Position numbers and translations under genes: made by a program. A stretch of 64,000 bases of DNA, from positions 1 to 64,000 of the forward strand of contig JAYRGW010000009.1 in NCBI GenBank assembly GCA_041907665.1, written 5' to 3'. Source of the stretch: JAAYUD01 sp041907665 (GTDB lineage Bacteria; Bacteroidota; Bacteroidia; Bacteroidales; Bacteroidaceae). The notes beneath the pieces are model-generated. The model saw only the letters and a program-made list of their open reading frames with translations. It ran no database searches and was not told the DNA's origin. Positions 34,484 through 44,175 of this stretch are shown here, piece by piece (position 1 is the stretch's first letter; each line of letters starts with the position of its first letter).

Positions 34484-36160
34484 ATGAATCTTTCGAAATT
34501 ATTTTTCTGCATCTTTCTATCGGTAGGCACATTCCTGTTTGCCCAACAGAAAAGTTATGTTTCTCAAGTCTGGGTAGCCGATAAAGGAAACGGGACATAT
34601 CATAATCCTATACTTTATGCCGATTATTCCGATCCGGATGCATGCCGTGTTGGAGAAGATTTTTATATGACATCTTCCAGTTTTAACTGCCTGCCCGGAC
34701 TACAGATACTTCATTCGAAAGATTTAGTAAATTGGTCGATTATTGGAGCTGCCATACCTTATGCCTTACCCCCCGTGACAACTCCTGAGCGACCCGAACA
34801 TGGAAATAAAATATGGGCTCCGAGTATAAGATATCATAATAATTTCTTCTACATCTATTGGGGAGATCCTGATCAAGGGGTCTTTATGACTAAAGCTTCT
34901 AGAGCTGAAGGACCTTGGATGGAGCCTGTTATGGTTAAGGAAGGAAAAGGTATTATCGACACTTGTCCCTTATGGGATGAAGATGGAAAGGTCTATCTAG
35001 TCCATGCATATGCAGGAAGCCGCGCCGGATTAAAGAGCGTATTAGCCATCTGCGAACTGAATGCCGAAGGTAGTAAAGCAATCACTCAATCCCGCATTAT
35101 CTTTGATGGTCATAATAAAAACGAAACGAGCGAAGGTCCCAAATTTTACAAGCGAAACGGCTATTATTACATCTTTCATCCCGCCGGCGGAGTTGCAACG
35201 GGATGGCAAGTCGTTCAGCGTTCTAAGAATGTGTATGGACCTTACGAGTGGAAGAAAGTATTAGCTCAAGGGAAAAGCCCGGTCAACGGACCTCATCAAG
35301 GAGCATGGGTGGATACTCCGACTGGAGAAGATTGGTTCCTTCATTTTCAAGATATAGGTGCTTATGGCCGCGTTGTACACTTGCAACCGATGAAGTGGAT
35401 AAACGACTGGCCTGTTATCGGCATGGATAAGGATGGTGATGGGTGTGGTGAACCGGTAATGGTTTATAAAAAGCCAAATGTGGGTAAGAATTATCCGATA
35501 TGCACTCCGCAAGAAAGTGATGAATTTGATGGATACACACTTTCACCTCAATGGCAGTGGCAAGCAAATATCAACGAGAAGTGGGCTTATTTTGCGGGTG
35601 ATAAAGGTTTTGTTCGCTTATATTCTTACCCCGTGGTGAAAGAGTACAAAAATCTATGGGATGTAGCGAATCTATTGTTGCAGAAAACTCCTTCGAACAA
35701 TTTTACAGCGACCATGAAACTAACATTCCGTCCTTGCCGTTCATATTACGGAGAACGTACCGGTTTGGCAGTGATGGGAATGAATTATGCCGGATTGATT
35801 TTGGAAAATACAGAAAAAGGCATAACTCTCTCTCAAATAACCTGCATGGGTGCCAATAAAGGAAAGCCTGAAGCTGTAAACGAGCAGATAGTATTAGAAG
35901 ACAATACTGTCTATCTAAGAGTGCGATTCAACAACAACGGAGAGAACATTAAAGGCAGTGAGGGAGGATACGATCTGTTGGCAAAATGTGATTTCAGCTA
36001 TAGCATGAATGGGGAGAAGTTCACATCCATAGGAAAAACATTTCAAGCTAAAGAAGGTCAATGGATCGGAGCGAAAGTCGGCATGTTCTGTACCCGCCCT
36101 GCAATTACAATCAACGATTCCGGATGGACCGATATTGATTGGTTTCGCATAACGAAATAG
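34484..36160 (+). CDS. GH43 glycosidase with C-terminal concanavalin-like domain
   Basis: 558 residues. A signal peptide (FFCIFLSVGTFLFAQQ) precedes a five-bladed propeller. The catalytic Asp is in LYADYSDPDACR, the pKa-modulating Asp in GIIDTCPLWDEDGKVYLVHA and the general acid Glu in ETSEGPKFYKRNGYYYIFHP. The C-terminal 190 residues, after QESDEFDG, form a beta-sandwich of the GH43 concanavalin type. It is a beta-xylosidase or alpha-L-arabinofuranosidase, with the exact specificity not visible. It would remove side chains from pectin in this locus. Confidence 0.92.
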   Translation: MNLSKLFFCIFLSVGTFLFAQQKSYVSQVWVADKGNGTYHNPILYADYSDPDACRVGEDFYMTSSSFNCLPGLQILHSKDLVNWSIIGAAIPYALPPVTTPERPEHGNKIWAPSIRYHNNFFYIYWGDPDQGVFMTKASRAEGPWMEPVMVKEGKGIIDTCPLWDEDGKVYLVHAYAGSRAGLKSVLAICELNAEGSKAITQSRIIFDGHNKNETSEGPKFYKRNGYYYIFHPAGGVATGWQVVQRSKNVYGPYEWKKVLAQGKSPVNGPHQGAWVDTPTGEDWFLHFQDIGAYGRVVHLQPMKWINDWPVIGMDKDGDGCGEPVMVYKKPNVGKNYPICTPQESDEFDGYTLSPQWQWQANINEKWAYFAGDKGFVRLYSYPVVKEYKNLWDVANLLLQKTPSNNFTATMKLTFRPCRSYYGERTGLAVMGMNYAGLILENTEKGITLSQITCMGANKGKPEAVNEQIVLEDNTVYLRVRFNNNGENIKGSEGGYDLLAKCDFSYSMNGEKFTSIGKTFQAKEGQWIGAKVGMFCTRPAITINDSGWTDIDWFRITK

Positions 36161-36201
36161 CACACCTCACTATCTAAAGCTATATTCACAAAATAAAATA
36201 G

Positions 36202-36240
36202 AAACCTCTTGCAATAAAGTATCTTTGCAAGAGGTTTTTT
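36202..36240 (+). terminator. Intrinsic terminator after GH43
   Basis: A 13-bp perfect stem, 36202-36214 (AAACCTCTTGCAA) with 36225-36237 (TTGCAAGAGGTTT), a 10-base loop, and a T run. It lies 41 bp after the GH43 stop. The -33 element of the next gene is within its right arm. Confidence 0.85.
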
Positions 36241-36255
36241 GATTTTATATCTTTG
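36224..36255 (+). promoter_or_regulatory. Promoter of the phosphatase gene, overlapping the terminator
   Basis: TTTG (36224-36227), a 20-bp gap and TATCTTTG (36248-36255) fit the Bacteroidetes promoter. The expected start of transcription is near 36262 and the ATG is at 36278. Confidence 0.7.
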
Positions 36256-36277
36256 CAATAAATATAAAAGAAACAGA

Positions 36278-36931
36278 ATGAAAAAGCTAATTATATTCGA
36301 TCTTGACGGGACACTCATAAACACCATAGCCGACTTGGCACAAAGTACAAATTATGCATTGGCACAGTTGGGATACCCTACTCACGAAGAAGCCGGTTAT
36401 AAATTGATGGTTGGAAACGGCATAAACAAATTATTCGAAAGGGCCTTACCGGAAACCGACAGGAACGAAGCGAATATATTGAAAGTACGTGAAAAGTTTG
36501 TGCCTTACTACGATGAACATAATACGGATAAAAGCCACCCTTACGAGGGAATAAAGGCTGTTCTCGAGCAATTGAGCCGAGATGGTTTTAAGATGGCGGT
36601 AGCTTCGAACAAATACCAAAGTGCAACATCCAAACTTATTAAATTCTACTTTCCCGAAATTCATTTCGAAACTATATTGGGACAACGTGAAGGTGTCAAA
36701 CCCAAGCCCGACCCAACGATCGTATATGATATTCTAAAAGCAACAAAAGTGGACAGAAAGGATGTTTTATATGTCGGCGACTCGGGAGTAGACATGCAAA
36801 CGACCCTGAATGCAGAAGTCACCTCATGCGGAGTTAGTTGGGGATTCCGCTCCCGCAAGGAGTTGGAAACATTCAATCCTGATTATATTATCGATCAGCC
36901 CGAAGACATCTTAAAAATCGTGCAATACTGA
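36278..36931 (+). CDS. gph: HAD phosphatase, phosphoglycolate phosphatase-like
   Basis: 217 residues from ATG at 36278; the frame is open upstream to 36239 but MKKLIIFDLDG is the natural start. HAD motifs: FDLDGTLINT (nucleophile Asp), VASNKYQSAT (motif II), KPKPDPT (Lys, motif III) and YVGDSGVDMQTT (motif IV). The helical cap between residues 15 and 85 is that of the phosphoglycolate phosphatase branch. The gene has its own promoter, and is not obviously linked to pectin use. Substrate is uncertain. Confidence 0.9.
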   Translation: MKKLIIFDLDGTLINTIADLAQSTNYALAQLGYPTHEEAGYKLMVGNGINKLFERALPETDRNEANILKVREKFVPYYDEHNTDKSHPYEGIKAVLEQLSRDGFKMAVASNKYQSATSKLIKFYFPEIHFETILGQREGVKPKPDPTIVYDILKATKVDRKDVLYVGDSGVDMQTTLNAEVTSCGVSWGFRSRKELETFNPDYIIDQPEDILKIVQY

Positions 36932-37437
36932 TTTAGGATATAAAGCTTCCCTATTCATAATAATTACCTATATCATCTATCTCTCATATAAGCTATAGTC
37001 ATGACATTGCCAAGCTATTGGCAATGTTTTGCCTCCCTGTTGGCAAAGTTGTGCCAAGCTATTGGCACAACTAAGAAAAGGCCATCCCAACATCTACATC
37101 TTCCATAACGTACAAATTCCTCTTTCACTATCATTCACGCTACTAATAGCAAACAATAAACTGGTATTTATAACATAGCTTCAATAAATCCTAGTATCAG
37201 GTGTAGGTTTTATTTGAGGAAAGTTCTTATTTGAACAGTAAAAAAGAACCGATATATTTCACTCCATTTGTTTAAGAAACAGCCTGCTATAATATATCTT
37301 TACTACAAAAACAAAAAATACCACTTTAAAAACAAATATTACACATGCTTATTTTCACATAACAATACATTTGTGTCAAAGAATTCGCACAGTGTGTCCG
37401 AACACACTATCGAAAAACACATTTTTAAATCAATATC
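36932..37437. other. Intergenic region upstream of susC with three short hairpins
   Basis: 506 bp. Three inverted repeats in a row lie at 37006-37072. Closer to susC, TACATTTG (37366-37373) matches the -7 consensus without a clear -33, and a 7-bp inverted repeat AGTGTGT-CCGA-ACACACT (37391-37408) lies in the leader 30 bp before the ATG at 37438. The latter could be a regulator site or leader hairpin. No reading frame worth listing. Confidence 0.5.
37006..37072 (+). repeat. Triplet of GCCAAGCTATTGGC-type hairpins
   Basis: ATTGCCAA-GCTA-TTGGCAAT (37006-37025) and AGTTGTGCCAA-GCTA-TTGGCACAACT (37047-37072) share the core GCCAAGCTATTGGC. Between them TTTGCC and GGCAAA form a third pair. Such blocks may end transcription of the phosphatase gene or be a dispersed repeat. 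Confidence 0.6.
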
Positions 37438-40400
37438 ATGCAAAGGAAGTCTAATAAATTGAAAAACATGTGCGCTACTCTGCTACTATCTTTAGCAGTA
37501 TTTACATCGCTTAGCGTATCCGCGCAGAATGTGACCGTAAAAGGCACCGTGAAAGACAAGACAGGAGAAGCTATTATCGGCGCTTCTGTAGTTCAAAAAG
37601 GGAAAGCCGGTAATGGAAGTATTACCGATATTGAAGGCAATTTCAGTATCAATAATATTCCGACCGATGCTACGTTGATTGTCTCTTATGTGGGTATGAA
37701 AACTCAGGAAGTACCACTAAAAGGGAAAAAAATGGTTGAGGTCATTTTAGAGGAAGATGCACAGGCATTGGAAGAAGTTGTGGTTATTGGTTATGGCACT
37801 GTAAAGCGTAAAGACATAACCGGGTCGGTATCTTCTGTTAACGCTGACCAGATTGCAGCCGTTCCTGTAGCCTCAGCAACAGAAGCCATCACCGGTAAAA
37901 TGGCAGGTGTCCAAATCACAACAACAGAAGGTTCGCCGGATGCTGAAATGAAGATTCGCGTACGCGGTGGCGGGTCAATAACTCAAAGTAACGAACCCCT
38001 CTTTATAGTTGACGGTTTCCCCGTATCATCCATTTCGGACATAGCAACCAGTGATATTGAATCCATTGACGTCTTAAAAGATGCATCCTCAACTGCTATT
38101 TATGGTTCACGTGGAGCAAACGGTGTAATCTTAGTCACCACTAAATCGGGAAAACAAGGTAAATTCAGTGTAAATTATAATTCGTATTACAGTTGGAAGA
38201 CACTTGCCAAGAAGATGGATGTGCTGTCACCAAAAGACTATGTGAAATGGCAGTATGAATTGGCTGCTCTGAAAAGTTCCACAGATTTGACTTCATACAC
38301 CGATTTCTATGGTAACTACAGTGATATAGATATGTATAATAATGTTCCGAGTAACGATTGGCAAGACTTAACCTTCGGACGGACAGGGCATACTTTTAAT
38401 CAGAGCTTGAGCATTAATGGAGGATCGGATAAGATCCGCTATGCTTTCAACTATTCTCATGTTAACGAGAAAGCCATCATGGAACAATCCAGTTTCAAAA
38501 GAGACAACTTTAGCCTGAAACTGAACTCAAATCCAACCAAGAAGTTGGCTGTGGATTTTTCTGTAAGGTATTCGAATACAGATATCAATGGTGGTGGCGC
38601 AAACGACACCAAGAGTACTTACGATTCCGACAAACGTCTGAAATATTCTGTAATATATACTCCGATACCATTACGCAACCTTACAACCGATAGTGGAAAT
38701 TCAGACGACGACTTAGGAAACTTATACGATCCGCTAGTCTCCATTTCAGATAATGCACGTGAGCAAAACAGAAAACAGCTAAATATGGCAGGTAGTGTAA
38801 CTTGGGAGGTTATCAACAATCTTAAAGTAAGAGCCGAGCTTGGATTAGATGATTATCATTTTACAGATCAACGCTTTTGGGGATTGACAACTTATCTCAT
38901 CAAAAACGAACCGGCTGTAGAAAATCAAGGTAAACCGGCCGCTCAATTTGTGAATACGGCACAGAAAACGTTCCGTAGCACCAATACTGTGAATTATGAC
39001 TTTAAGAAATTATTGGGAGAAAATCACCATTTAAATTTGATGGCGGGTCATGAGTACATCATCATTAAGCAAACTACTTTAACTGATATGATGCATGGCT
39101 TTCCTGTATGGTTCACCGCTAACGATGCATGGTCCTTGTCTACACAGGGTGTTCCTTATTCCATTAACAAGAATCTAAGTCCGGATGATAAATTACTTTC
39201 ACTCTTCGGACGTGCCAACTACGATTATCAAAGCAAGTATCTACTTAGCGCAACTTTCCGCGCAGATGCTTCATCCAAATTCAACAGCCAAAACCGTTGG
39301 GGTTACTTCCCTTCGGCAGCCGTTGCATGGCGTATCTCTTCCGAACCGTTTATGGAAAAGACCAAGAACTGGCTGGACGATTTAAAGTTACGCTTTAGTT
39401 ATGGAACAGCCGGAAATAACAATATCCCCTCTGGACAACTTACCCAAGTATTCGAATCCAAAGCTACAGCGTGGGTTAACGGATTCAGCAACTACTGGGC
39501 AGCATCTAAAACAATGGCCAACCCTAATTTGAAGTGGGAAACAACCGTAACTCGTAATGTCGGTGTAGACTTTACATTACTTGGCGGAAGATTGAATGGA
39601 TCGGTTGAAGGCTACATCAATACCACTAAAGATTTGTTAATTCTATTTCCTGTTTCGGGAACGGGCTATGACAACCAATACCGCAACATGGGCAAAACAG
39701 AGAATAAAGGTATAGAAGCCACTTTAAATTGGACGGCTATCAATACTAAAAATGTCGAACTGAGCTTTAGCGGCAATATAGGTTTCAATAAAAATAAGAT
39801 AAAGTCACTGGGGATTATGAACGACTTCGGAGCAGAGTCACGCTGGGCATCTTCCGAAATAGGATATGATTATTGGATTTCTGTAGGTGGAGCTGTAGGA
39901 CAAATGATTGGCTATCGTTCGGACGGAAGATATGAAGTATCCGACTTCGAAAATTATGATGGTAAAACATGGACACTAAAAAAAGGAGTCACGGATTCTT
40001 CACCGGTAGTTGGTACGCTACGTCCGGGAGTAATGAAACTAAAAGATATCAAAGGTAATGACAATATCGTTAATTCTGACGAGAAAGAAATCATTGGCGA
40101 TGCCAATCCTTTGCATACAGGTGGTTTCTCAATCAACGGCAGATTATATGGTTTCGATCTTTCAGCAAACTTTAACTGGAGTTACGGCAACGATATCTAC
40201 AACGCAAACAAGATAGAATTTACCCAAACCGGTAAATATCAATACAGGAATATGATTGATATCATGGCAGACGGAAAACGTTGGACTAATTTAAATGCAG
40301 ATGGAACCATTTGTAATGATCCCGCACAACTTGCCGCAATGAATGCCAATACAACAATGTGGTCTCCAAAAACAGATCGAATGATATTTACCGACTGGGC

Positions 40401-40656
40401 AGTAGAAGACGGATCTTTCCTGCGACTCAACACGTTGACTTTGGGTTACACCATTCCGTCATCGCTATTGCAAAAATTCAAGATAACCAGCTTACGCTTT
40501 TATGTTACCGGATATAATCTTTTCTGCTTGACCAGTTATTCGGGATATGACCCGGAAGTATCTACAATACGTAATACTAATTTAACCCCGGGCGTAGATT
40601 ATTCTGCTTACCCCAAAAGCCGCCAATTCGTAGTTGGTGTGAACCTTAACTTTTAA
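37438..40656 (+). CDS. SusC-family TonB-dependent outer-membrane transporter
   Basis: 1072 residues. Signal peptide to about VSAQN (residue 30), then a carboxypeptidase-regulatory-like domain (TVKGTVKDKTGEAIIGASVV), a TonB box-like EEVVVIGYGTVKRKDITGSV, a plug (PLFIVDGFPV and the DVLKDASSTAIYGSRGANGV signature) and a C-terminal barrel ending in VVGVNLNF. It pairs with the SusD protein encoded 12 bp downstream to import oligosaccharides with energy from TonB. In this locus the cargo is likely galacturonan-type oligomers. Confidence 0.97.
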   Translation: MQRKSNKLKNMCATLLLSLAVFTSLSVSAQNVTVKGTVKDKTGEAIIGASVVQKGKAGNGSITDIEGNFSINNIPTDATLIVSYVGMKTQEVPLKGKKMVEVILEEDAQALEEVVVIGYGTVKRKDITGSVSSVNADQIAAVPVASATEAITGKMAGVQITTTEGSPDAEMKIRVRGGGSITQSNEPLFIVDGFPVSSISDIATSDIESIDVLKDASSTAIYGSRGANGVILVTTKSGKQGKFSVNYNSYYSWKTLAKKMDVLSPKDYVKWQYELAALKSSTDLTSYTDFYGNYSDIDMYNNVPSNDWQDLTFGRTGHTFNQSLSINGGSDKIRYAFNYSHVNEKAIMEQSSFKRDNFSLKLNSNPTKKLAVDFSVRYSNTDINGGGANDTKSTYDSDKRLKYSVIYTPIPLRNLTTDSGNSDDDLGNLYDPLVSISDNAREQNRKQLNMAGSVTWEVINNLKVRAELGLDDYHFTDQRFWGLTTYLIKNEPAVENQGKPAAQFVNTAQKTFRSTNTVNYDFKKLLGENHHLNLMAGHEYIIIKQTTLTDMMHGFPVWFTANDAWSLSTQGVPYSINKNLSPDDKLLSLFGRANYDYQSKYLLSATFRADASSKFNSQNRWGYFPSAAVAWRISSEPFMEKTKNWLDDLKLRFSYGTAGNNNIPSGQLTQVFESKATAWVNGFSNYWAASKTMANPNLKWETTVTRNVGVDFTLLGGRLNGSVEGYINTTKDLLILFPVSGTGYDNQYRNMGKTENKGIEATLNWTAINTKNVELSFSGNIGFNKNKIKSLGIMNDFGAESRWASSEIGYDYWISVGGAVGQMIGYRSDGRYEVSDFENYDGKTWTLKKGVTDSSPVVGTLRPGVMKLKDIKGNDNIVNSDEKEIIGDANPLHTGGFSINGRLYGFDLSANFNWSYGNDIYNANKIEFTQTGKYQYRNMIDIMADGKRWTNLNADGTICNDPAQLAAMNANTTMWSPKTDRMIFTDWAVEDGSFLRLNTLTLGYTIPSSLLQKFKITSLRFYVTGYNLFCLTSYSGYDPEVSTIRNTNLTPGVDYSAYPKSRQFVVGVNLNF

Positions 40657-40668
40657 AACTATACGAAA

Positions 40669-42438
40669 ATGAATATAAAGAAATTTACATACTTAGTCAG
40701 CGTCTCATTATGTCTATTGACATCATGTGACATGGAAGCACCCAGCAAATCATCGTTGGACGAATCCCTGATCTTTTCGACACCTTCTCTAGCCGAAGCT
40801 GCCGTGATGGGCATTCATGTATCTTTTGGAGAAACAAATTCTTATCGTGGCCGTTTTTTACCGTACTACGGCATTAATTCAGACGTTGAGTGGATTAATG
40901 GCATGTCGACAACAACAAATGACGATGCCAAGTATTCATTAACAGGATATGCAGCCAGCCCTACAAATACGCAGATGAACGATGCCACTAATGCTTGGGC
41001 TAAATTCTATGAAGGTATTGAAAGAGCCAATTTGGCTATACGCGGCTTACGCACTTACGGTAATGTGAGTACCAACTCCGAATTGGCGCAATTGTTAGGT
41101 GAGGCTTTAACCCTACGTGCTGTAGTGTATTTGGACTTGGTCAAAGCATGGGGGGATGTTCCTGCACGTTTTGAGCCCGTTACTTCCGAGACAACTTATG
41201 TACCACGCTCCGATCGTGATATCATATACAAGCAACTATTGGCAGACTTATTGGAAGCGGAGAACTTAGTTCCATGGCCTAATGGTTCCACTGTAACGTC
41301 GAGTGTGGAACGAGTTAATAAAGCTTTTGTAAAGTCTTTAAGAGCACGCATTGCTCTTTATGCCGGAGGCTATAGCCAAAGGAAAGATGGTATTCGTCTA
41401 AGTACCGATCCCGAACTAAGTCGTGAAAAAATGTACGCAATAGCCAAACAAGAATGTGAAGACGTAATCAATCAAAACGTATGTAAACTCGGTTCATTCG
41501 AAGATAACTTCCGCCGGCTTTGTTTGGAAAAAACGGATGCAGGACAAGAATCAATATGGGAAATACCTTTCGCCGCGGGACGCGGACGGGTATTGTACAC
41601 ATTTGGTGTTAAACACCAAGCTGCCGACCAATATACCCAACAAGCACAAGGTGGGGTAAACGGACCATTACCTTATTTGTACTACGATTACGATGTACAG
41701 GATGTTCGACGTGATATAACCTGCGTACCTTACGAATGGTCAAAAGCTAATCCGTCAAAACAACAGTTACGTTCACTTAAGAACTGGTGTTTCGGAAAAC
41801 TCCGTTACGAATGGATGACCCGTATTGTGACTTCTACAAACGACGACGGCATAAATTGGCAATATATGCGCCTTGCCGACGTGTATCTTATGGCTGCAGA
41901 AGCCATTAACGAATTGGAAGGGCCTGCAAATGCTGCTAAATATATGAAGCCTATCTTAGACCGGGCATTACCGGCTGATAAAGTAACGGCTTATATGACT
42001 AAAGCAACAGCAAATAAAAGTGCATTTTTCAATGCTATTGTAGAACAGAGAGGACTGGAATTTGCCGGCGAATGTCTACGTAAGGCCGACCTTATCCGTT
42101 GGAATCTGCTCAAGACCAAATTGGACGAAGCAAAAGCTAAGATGGCACGTTTGGCAACACATACCGGTGAGTATGCAGACCTTCCTGTCAAGCTCTATTA
42201 TAAGACAGCTAGTAATGGCGAAAGCTTGGTTATCTATGGGCTGAACCATGGCGACACAGATTCAGCAGGCGCCATACTTGGCTATTCGGGTAGTACAGAT
42301 TGGATTAAAGCCGATGGTTCATCATTGCCTCAAGAGCTCATTGATGCATTATACCAAAACAATCCGGATGAACATCAATATTGGCCCATTTGGAAAACAT
42401 TTATCGACAGTAGTAATGGAACTTTAACCAATGACTAA
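40669..42438 (+). CDS. SusD/RagB-family surface glycan-binding lipoprotein
   Basis: 589 residues. Lipoprotein signal (SLCLLTSCDMEAP; Cys near residue 20). It has the TPR-like helical fold of SusD (for example ALTLRAVVYLDLVKAWGDVP and VERVNKAFVKSLRARIAL), and the C-terminal RGLEFAGECLRKADLIRW motif. It caps the SusC barrel and binds the glycan. Spacing of 12 bp from susC and 2 bp to the next gene indicates one operon. Confidence 0.96.
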   Translation: MNIKKFTYLVSVSLCLLTSCDMEAPSKSSLDESLIFSTPSLAEAAVMGIHVSFGETNSYRGRFLPYYGINSDVEWINGMSTTTNDDAKYSLTGYAASPTNTQMNDATNAWAKFYEGIERANLAIRGLRTYGNVSTNSELAQLLGEALTLRAVVYLDLVKAWGDVPARFEPVTSETTYVPRSDRDIIYKQLLADLLEAENLVPWPNGSTVTSSVERVNKAFVKSLRARIALYAGGYSQRKDGIRLSTDPELSREKMYAIAKQECEDVINQNVCKLGSFEDNFRRLCLEKTDAGQESIWEIPFAAGRGRVLYTFGVKHQAADQYTQQAQGGVNGPLPYLYYDYDVQDVRRDITCVPYEWSKANPSKQQLRSLKNWCFGKLRYEWMTRIVTSTNDDGINWQYMRLADVYLMAAEAINELEGPANAAKYMKPILDRALPADKVTAYMTKATANKSAFFNAIVEQRGLEFAGECLRKADLIRWNLLKTKLDEAKAKMARLATHTGEYADLPVKLYYKTASNGESLVIYGLNHGDTDSAGAILGYSGSTDWIKADGSSLPQELIDALYQNNPDEHQYWPIWKTFIDSSNGTLTND

Positions 42439-42440
42439 GA

Positions 42441-43985
42441 ATGAAGATTATGAACAGACTATTTAAAAATGCCATACTCGCCATCAGCTATGCATTGGCT
42501 GTAAGTGCATGTTCTGATCAAAGTGAACAGATCACAAGCATTGACTATGAACGTTTATTCTCTCCCATCAACATGAAATCTGAAATCAAGAATGACACTG
42601 TTTCTGATGTGACTTGGACTTCAGTAACAGGGGCAAGCAGCTATGACGTGGAGATCTATGAAGAAGATGCAAATATGGCATTTAGCGGAACTCCGCTAAG
42701 AGTATCAAATGTCACGGCAGCAGAGATTTTATACACAGGGCTTGCATGGGATACCGATTATTCAGTGCGTGTCAAAGCAAAGGGCGAGAATATTACTGAA
42801 TCTAAATGGACAGCTTTGACCTTCAAAACCAATCATGAACGGTTGCTTACAATTGCTGATGATACAGAGCCAAGGGAAGTCACTTTGCAATGGCCTATAG
42901 GGCAAGTAGCAACCACTATCACTGTCACTCCGGGCGATATTACACACAACATTACTGCAGAAGAATTGGCCACGGGTACAGTCAGAATTACCGGACTTAC
43001 GGGTAAAACAGCCTACACGGCTACACTGAAGAACGGAAAGAAGACACGTGGCCTGGTAACTTGGACAACACCTATTGATCCTTTAGACGGCGCCACGTTA
43101 GTAACACCTCAAGATGATTTGGCAGCAGTGCTTGCAGCAGCTAACAATGGAGATATTATAGCGCTGGAGGAAGGAACTTACAACATCGCCACACTCAATA
43201 TAACAAAATCTGTTATCATTGCCGGTGTTAGTGCCAAGAGGAAACCTGTGTTGCAAAGCACAATCGTCAAACTGGATAATAATGCAGGAGTGGAATTGAA
43301 AAATCTTATCTTGGATGGAACAGGCTCAACAGGTGATCAAACAATTATTTATGCCGCCGGTGATAGCTTTGGAGCATTAGCCATTGATGGATGTGAAATT
43401 AAGAACTATACCAAAGGTGCTTTATATGTGAACTATAAAACAAAGATTAAGTCAATTAGTATCACAAACTGCCTATACCATGAAATAGAGTGTAACGGTG
43501 GGGATATGTTCGACTTCCGTAATGGACTGGCTGAAACATTTAAATTTAGTAATAATACGGTATATAATAGTGCTTTGGCTCGTGATTTCTTCCGAATGGA
43601 TGCTCCAGGCTCGACGAATTATCCAGATAGCAAGAGTGTGATCACCATTGAAAACAATACATTCTATAAAGTAATCAATGGAGCTACCAGACGTATGCTA
43701 TACATTCGTTTGGGAAACCAAGAAATTCATTTCAACAAGAACATTCTTGCAGGAACTCTAGGCTATTACAGTAATCAACCAAGCACTACCATTACAGAGA
43801 TGAAAGATAACAATTATTTCAACGCTCCAAACTTTACGGCAAGTACCCAAGCCAGTGCAAAGAATGACACAGGTGTCTATACTTCGTTAGACCCGGGTTT
43901 CGCAAATGCAGATGCAGGAAACTTCAAGGTCGGCAATGCGACGTTGATTACAAAAATTGTTGGTGACGGAAGATGGCTTAAGTAA
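42441..43985 (+). CDS. Surface lipoprotein with FN3-like and beta-helix domains (DUF4957/DUF5123 type)
   Basis: 514 residues. The lipoprotein signal is AVSACSDQSEQ. Residues 35-130 and 135-215 look like two fibronectin III-like domains (TWTSVTGASSYDVEIYEE and ITVTPGDITHNITAE). Residues about 230-510 form a right-handed parallel beta-helix (IIAGVSAKRKPVLQS, SFGALAIDGCEIKNYTKGAL, ITIENNTFYKVI), the shape of pectate-lyase folds. Proteins annotated DUF4957 or DUF5123 with this layout sit after SusD in pectin loci. The position is that of SusE/SusF surface glycan-binding proteins. A lyase role is possible but no catalytic set is obvious. Confidence 0.75.
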   Translation: MKIMNRLFKNAILAISYALAVSACSDQSEQITSIDYERLFSPINMKSEIKNDTVSDVTWTSVTGASSYDVEIYEEDANMAFSGTPLRVSNVTAAEILYTGLAWDTDYSVRVKAKGENITESKWTALTFKTNHERLLTIADDTEPREVTLQWPIGQVATTITVTPGDITHNITAEELATGTVRITGLTGKTAYTATLKNGKKTRGLVTWTTPIDPLDGATLVTPQDDLAAVLAAANNGDIIALEEGTYNIATLNITKSVIIAGVSAKRKPVLQSTIVKLDNNAGVELKNLILDGTGSTGDQTIIYAAGDSFGALAIDGCEIKNYTKGALYVNYKTKIKSISITNCLYHEIECNGGDMFDFRNGLAETFKFSNNTVYNSALARDFFRMDAPGSTNYPDSKSVITIENNTFYKVINGATRRMLYIRLGNQEIHFNKNILAGTLGYYSNQPSTTITEMKDNNYFNAPNFTASTQASAKNDTGVYTSLDPGFANADAGNFKVGNATLITKIVGDGRWLK

Positions 43986-44006
43986 ACCACAAATCTCATT
44001 ATAATA

Positions 44007-44056
44007 AAAGCAGTATATTGAATGGAAATATCCATTCAATATACTGCTTTTTGTTT
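44007..44056 (+). terminator. 20-bp perfect hairpin terminator after the SusC/D operon
   Basis: 44007-44026 pairs perfectly with 44031-44050 around a 4-base loop, then TTGTTTT. It lies 21 bp after the lipoprotein gene stop and closes the susC-susD-lipoprotein operon. Confidence 0.9.
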
Positions 44057-44150
44057 TAAGAATATGCCATACAGAGATCCATTCAACCAACTAAAAACAC
44101 AAAAAGGAAAAATCGGTGCAACAAAACACAGATATTTCAATTTGAAGATC

Positions 44151-44158
44151 TATTTTTG
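44151..44158 (+). promoter_or_regulatory. -7 element of the symporter gene
   Basis: TATTTTTG, a match to TAnnTTTG, 17 bp before the ATG at 44176. No -33 element at usual spacing. Confidence 0.4.
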
Positions 44159-44175
44159 CACAAAATAGCAAATTG

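Noticed and set aside
36202..36237. Riboswitch before the phosphatase gene
   Set aside because: The structure is a simple terminator stem located before the promoter of that gene, so it is not in its transcript.
42441..43985. Firm call as pectate lyase
   Set aside because: The beta-helix is likely, but no clear lyase catalytic set is seen, and the N-terminal FN3-like parts and gene position fit a glycan-binding protein.
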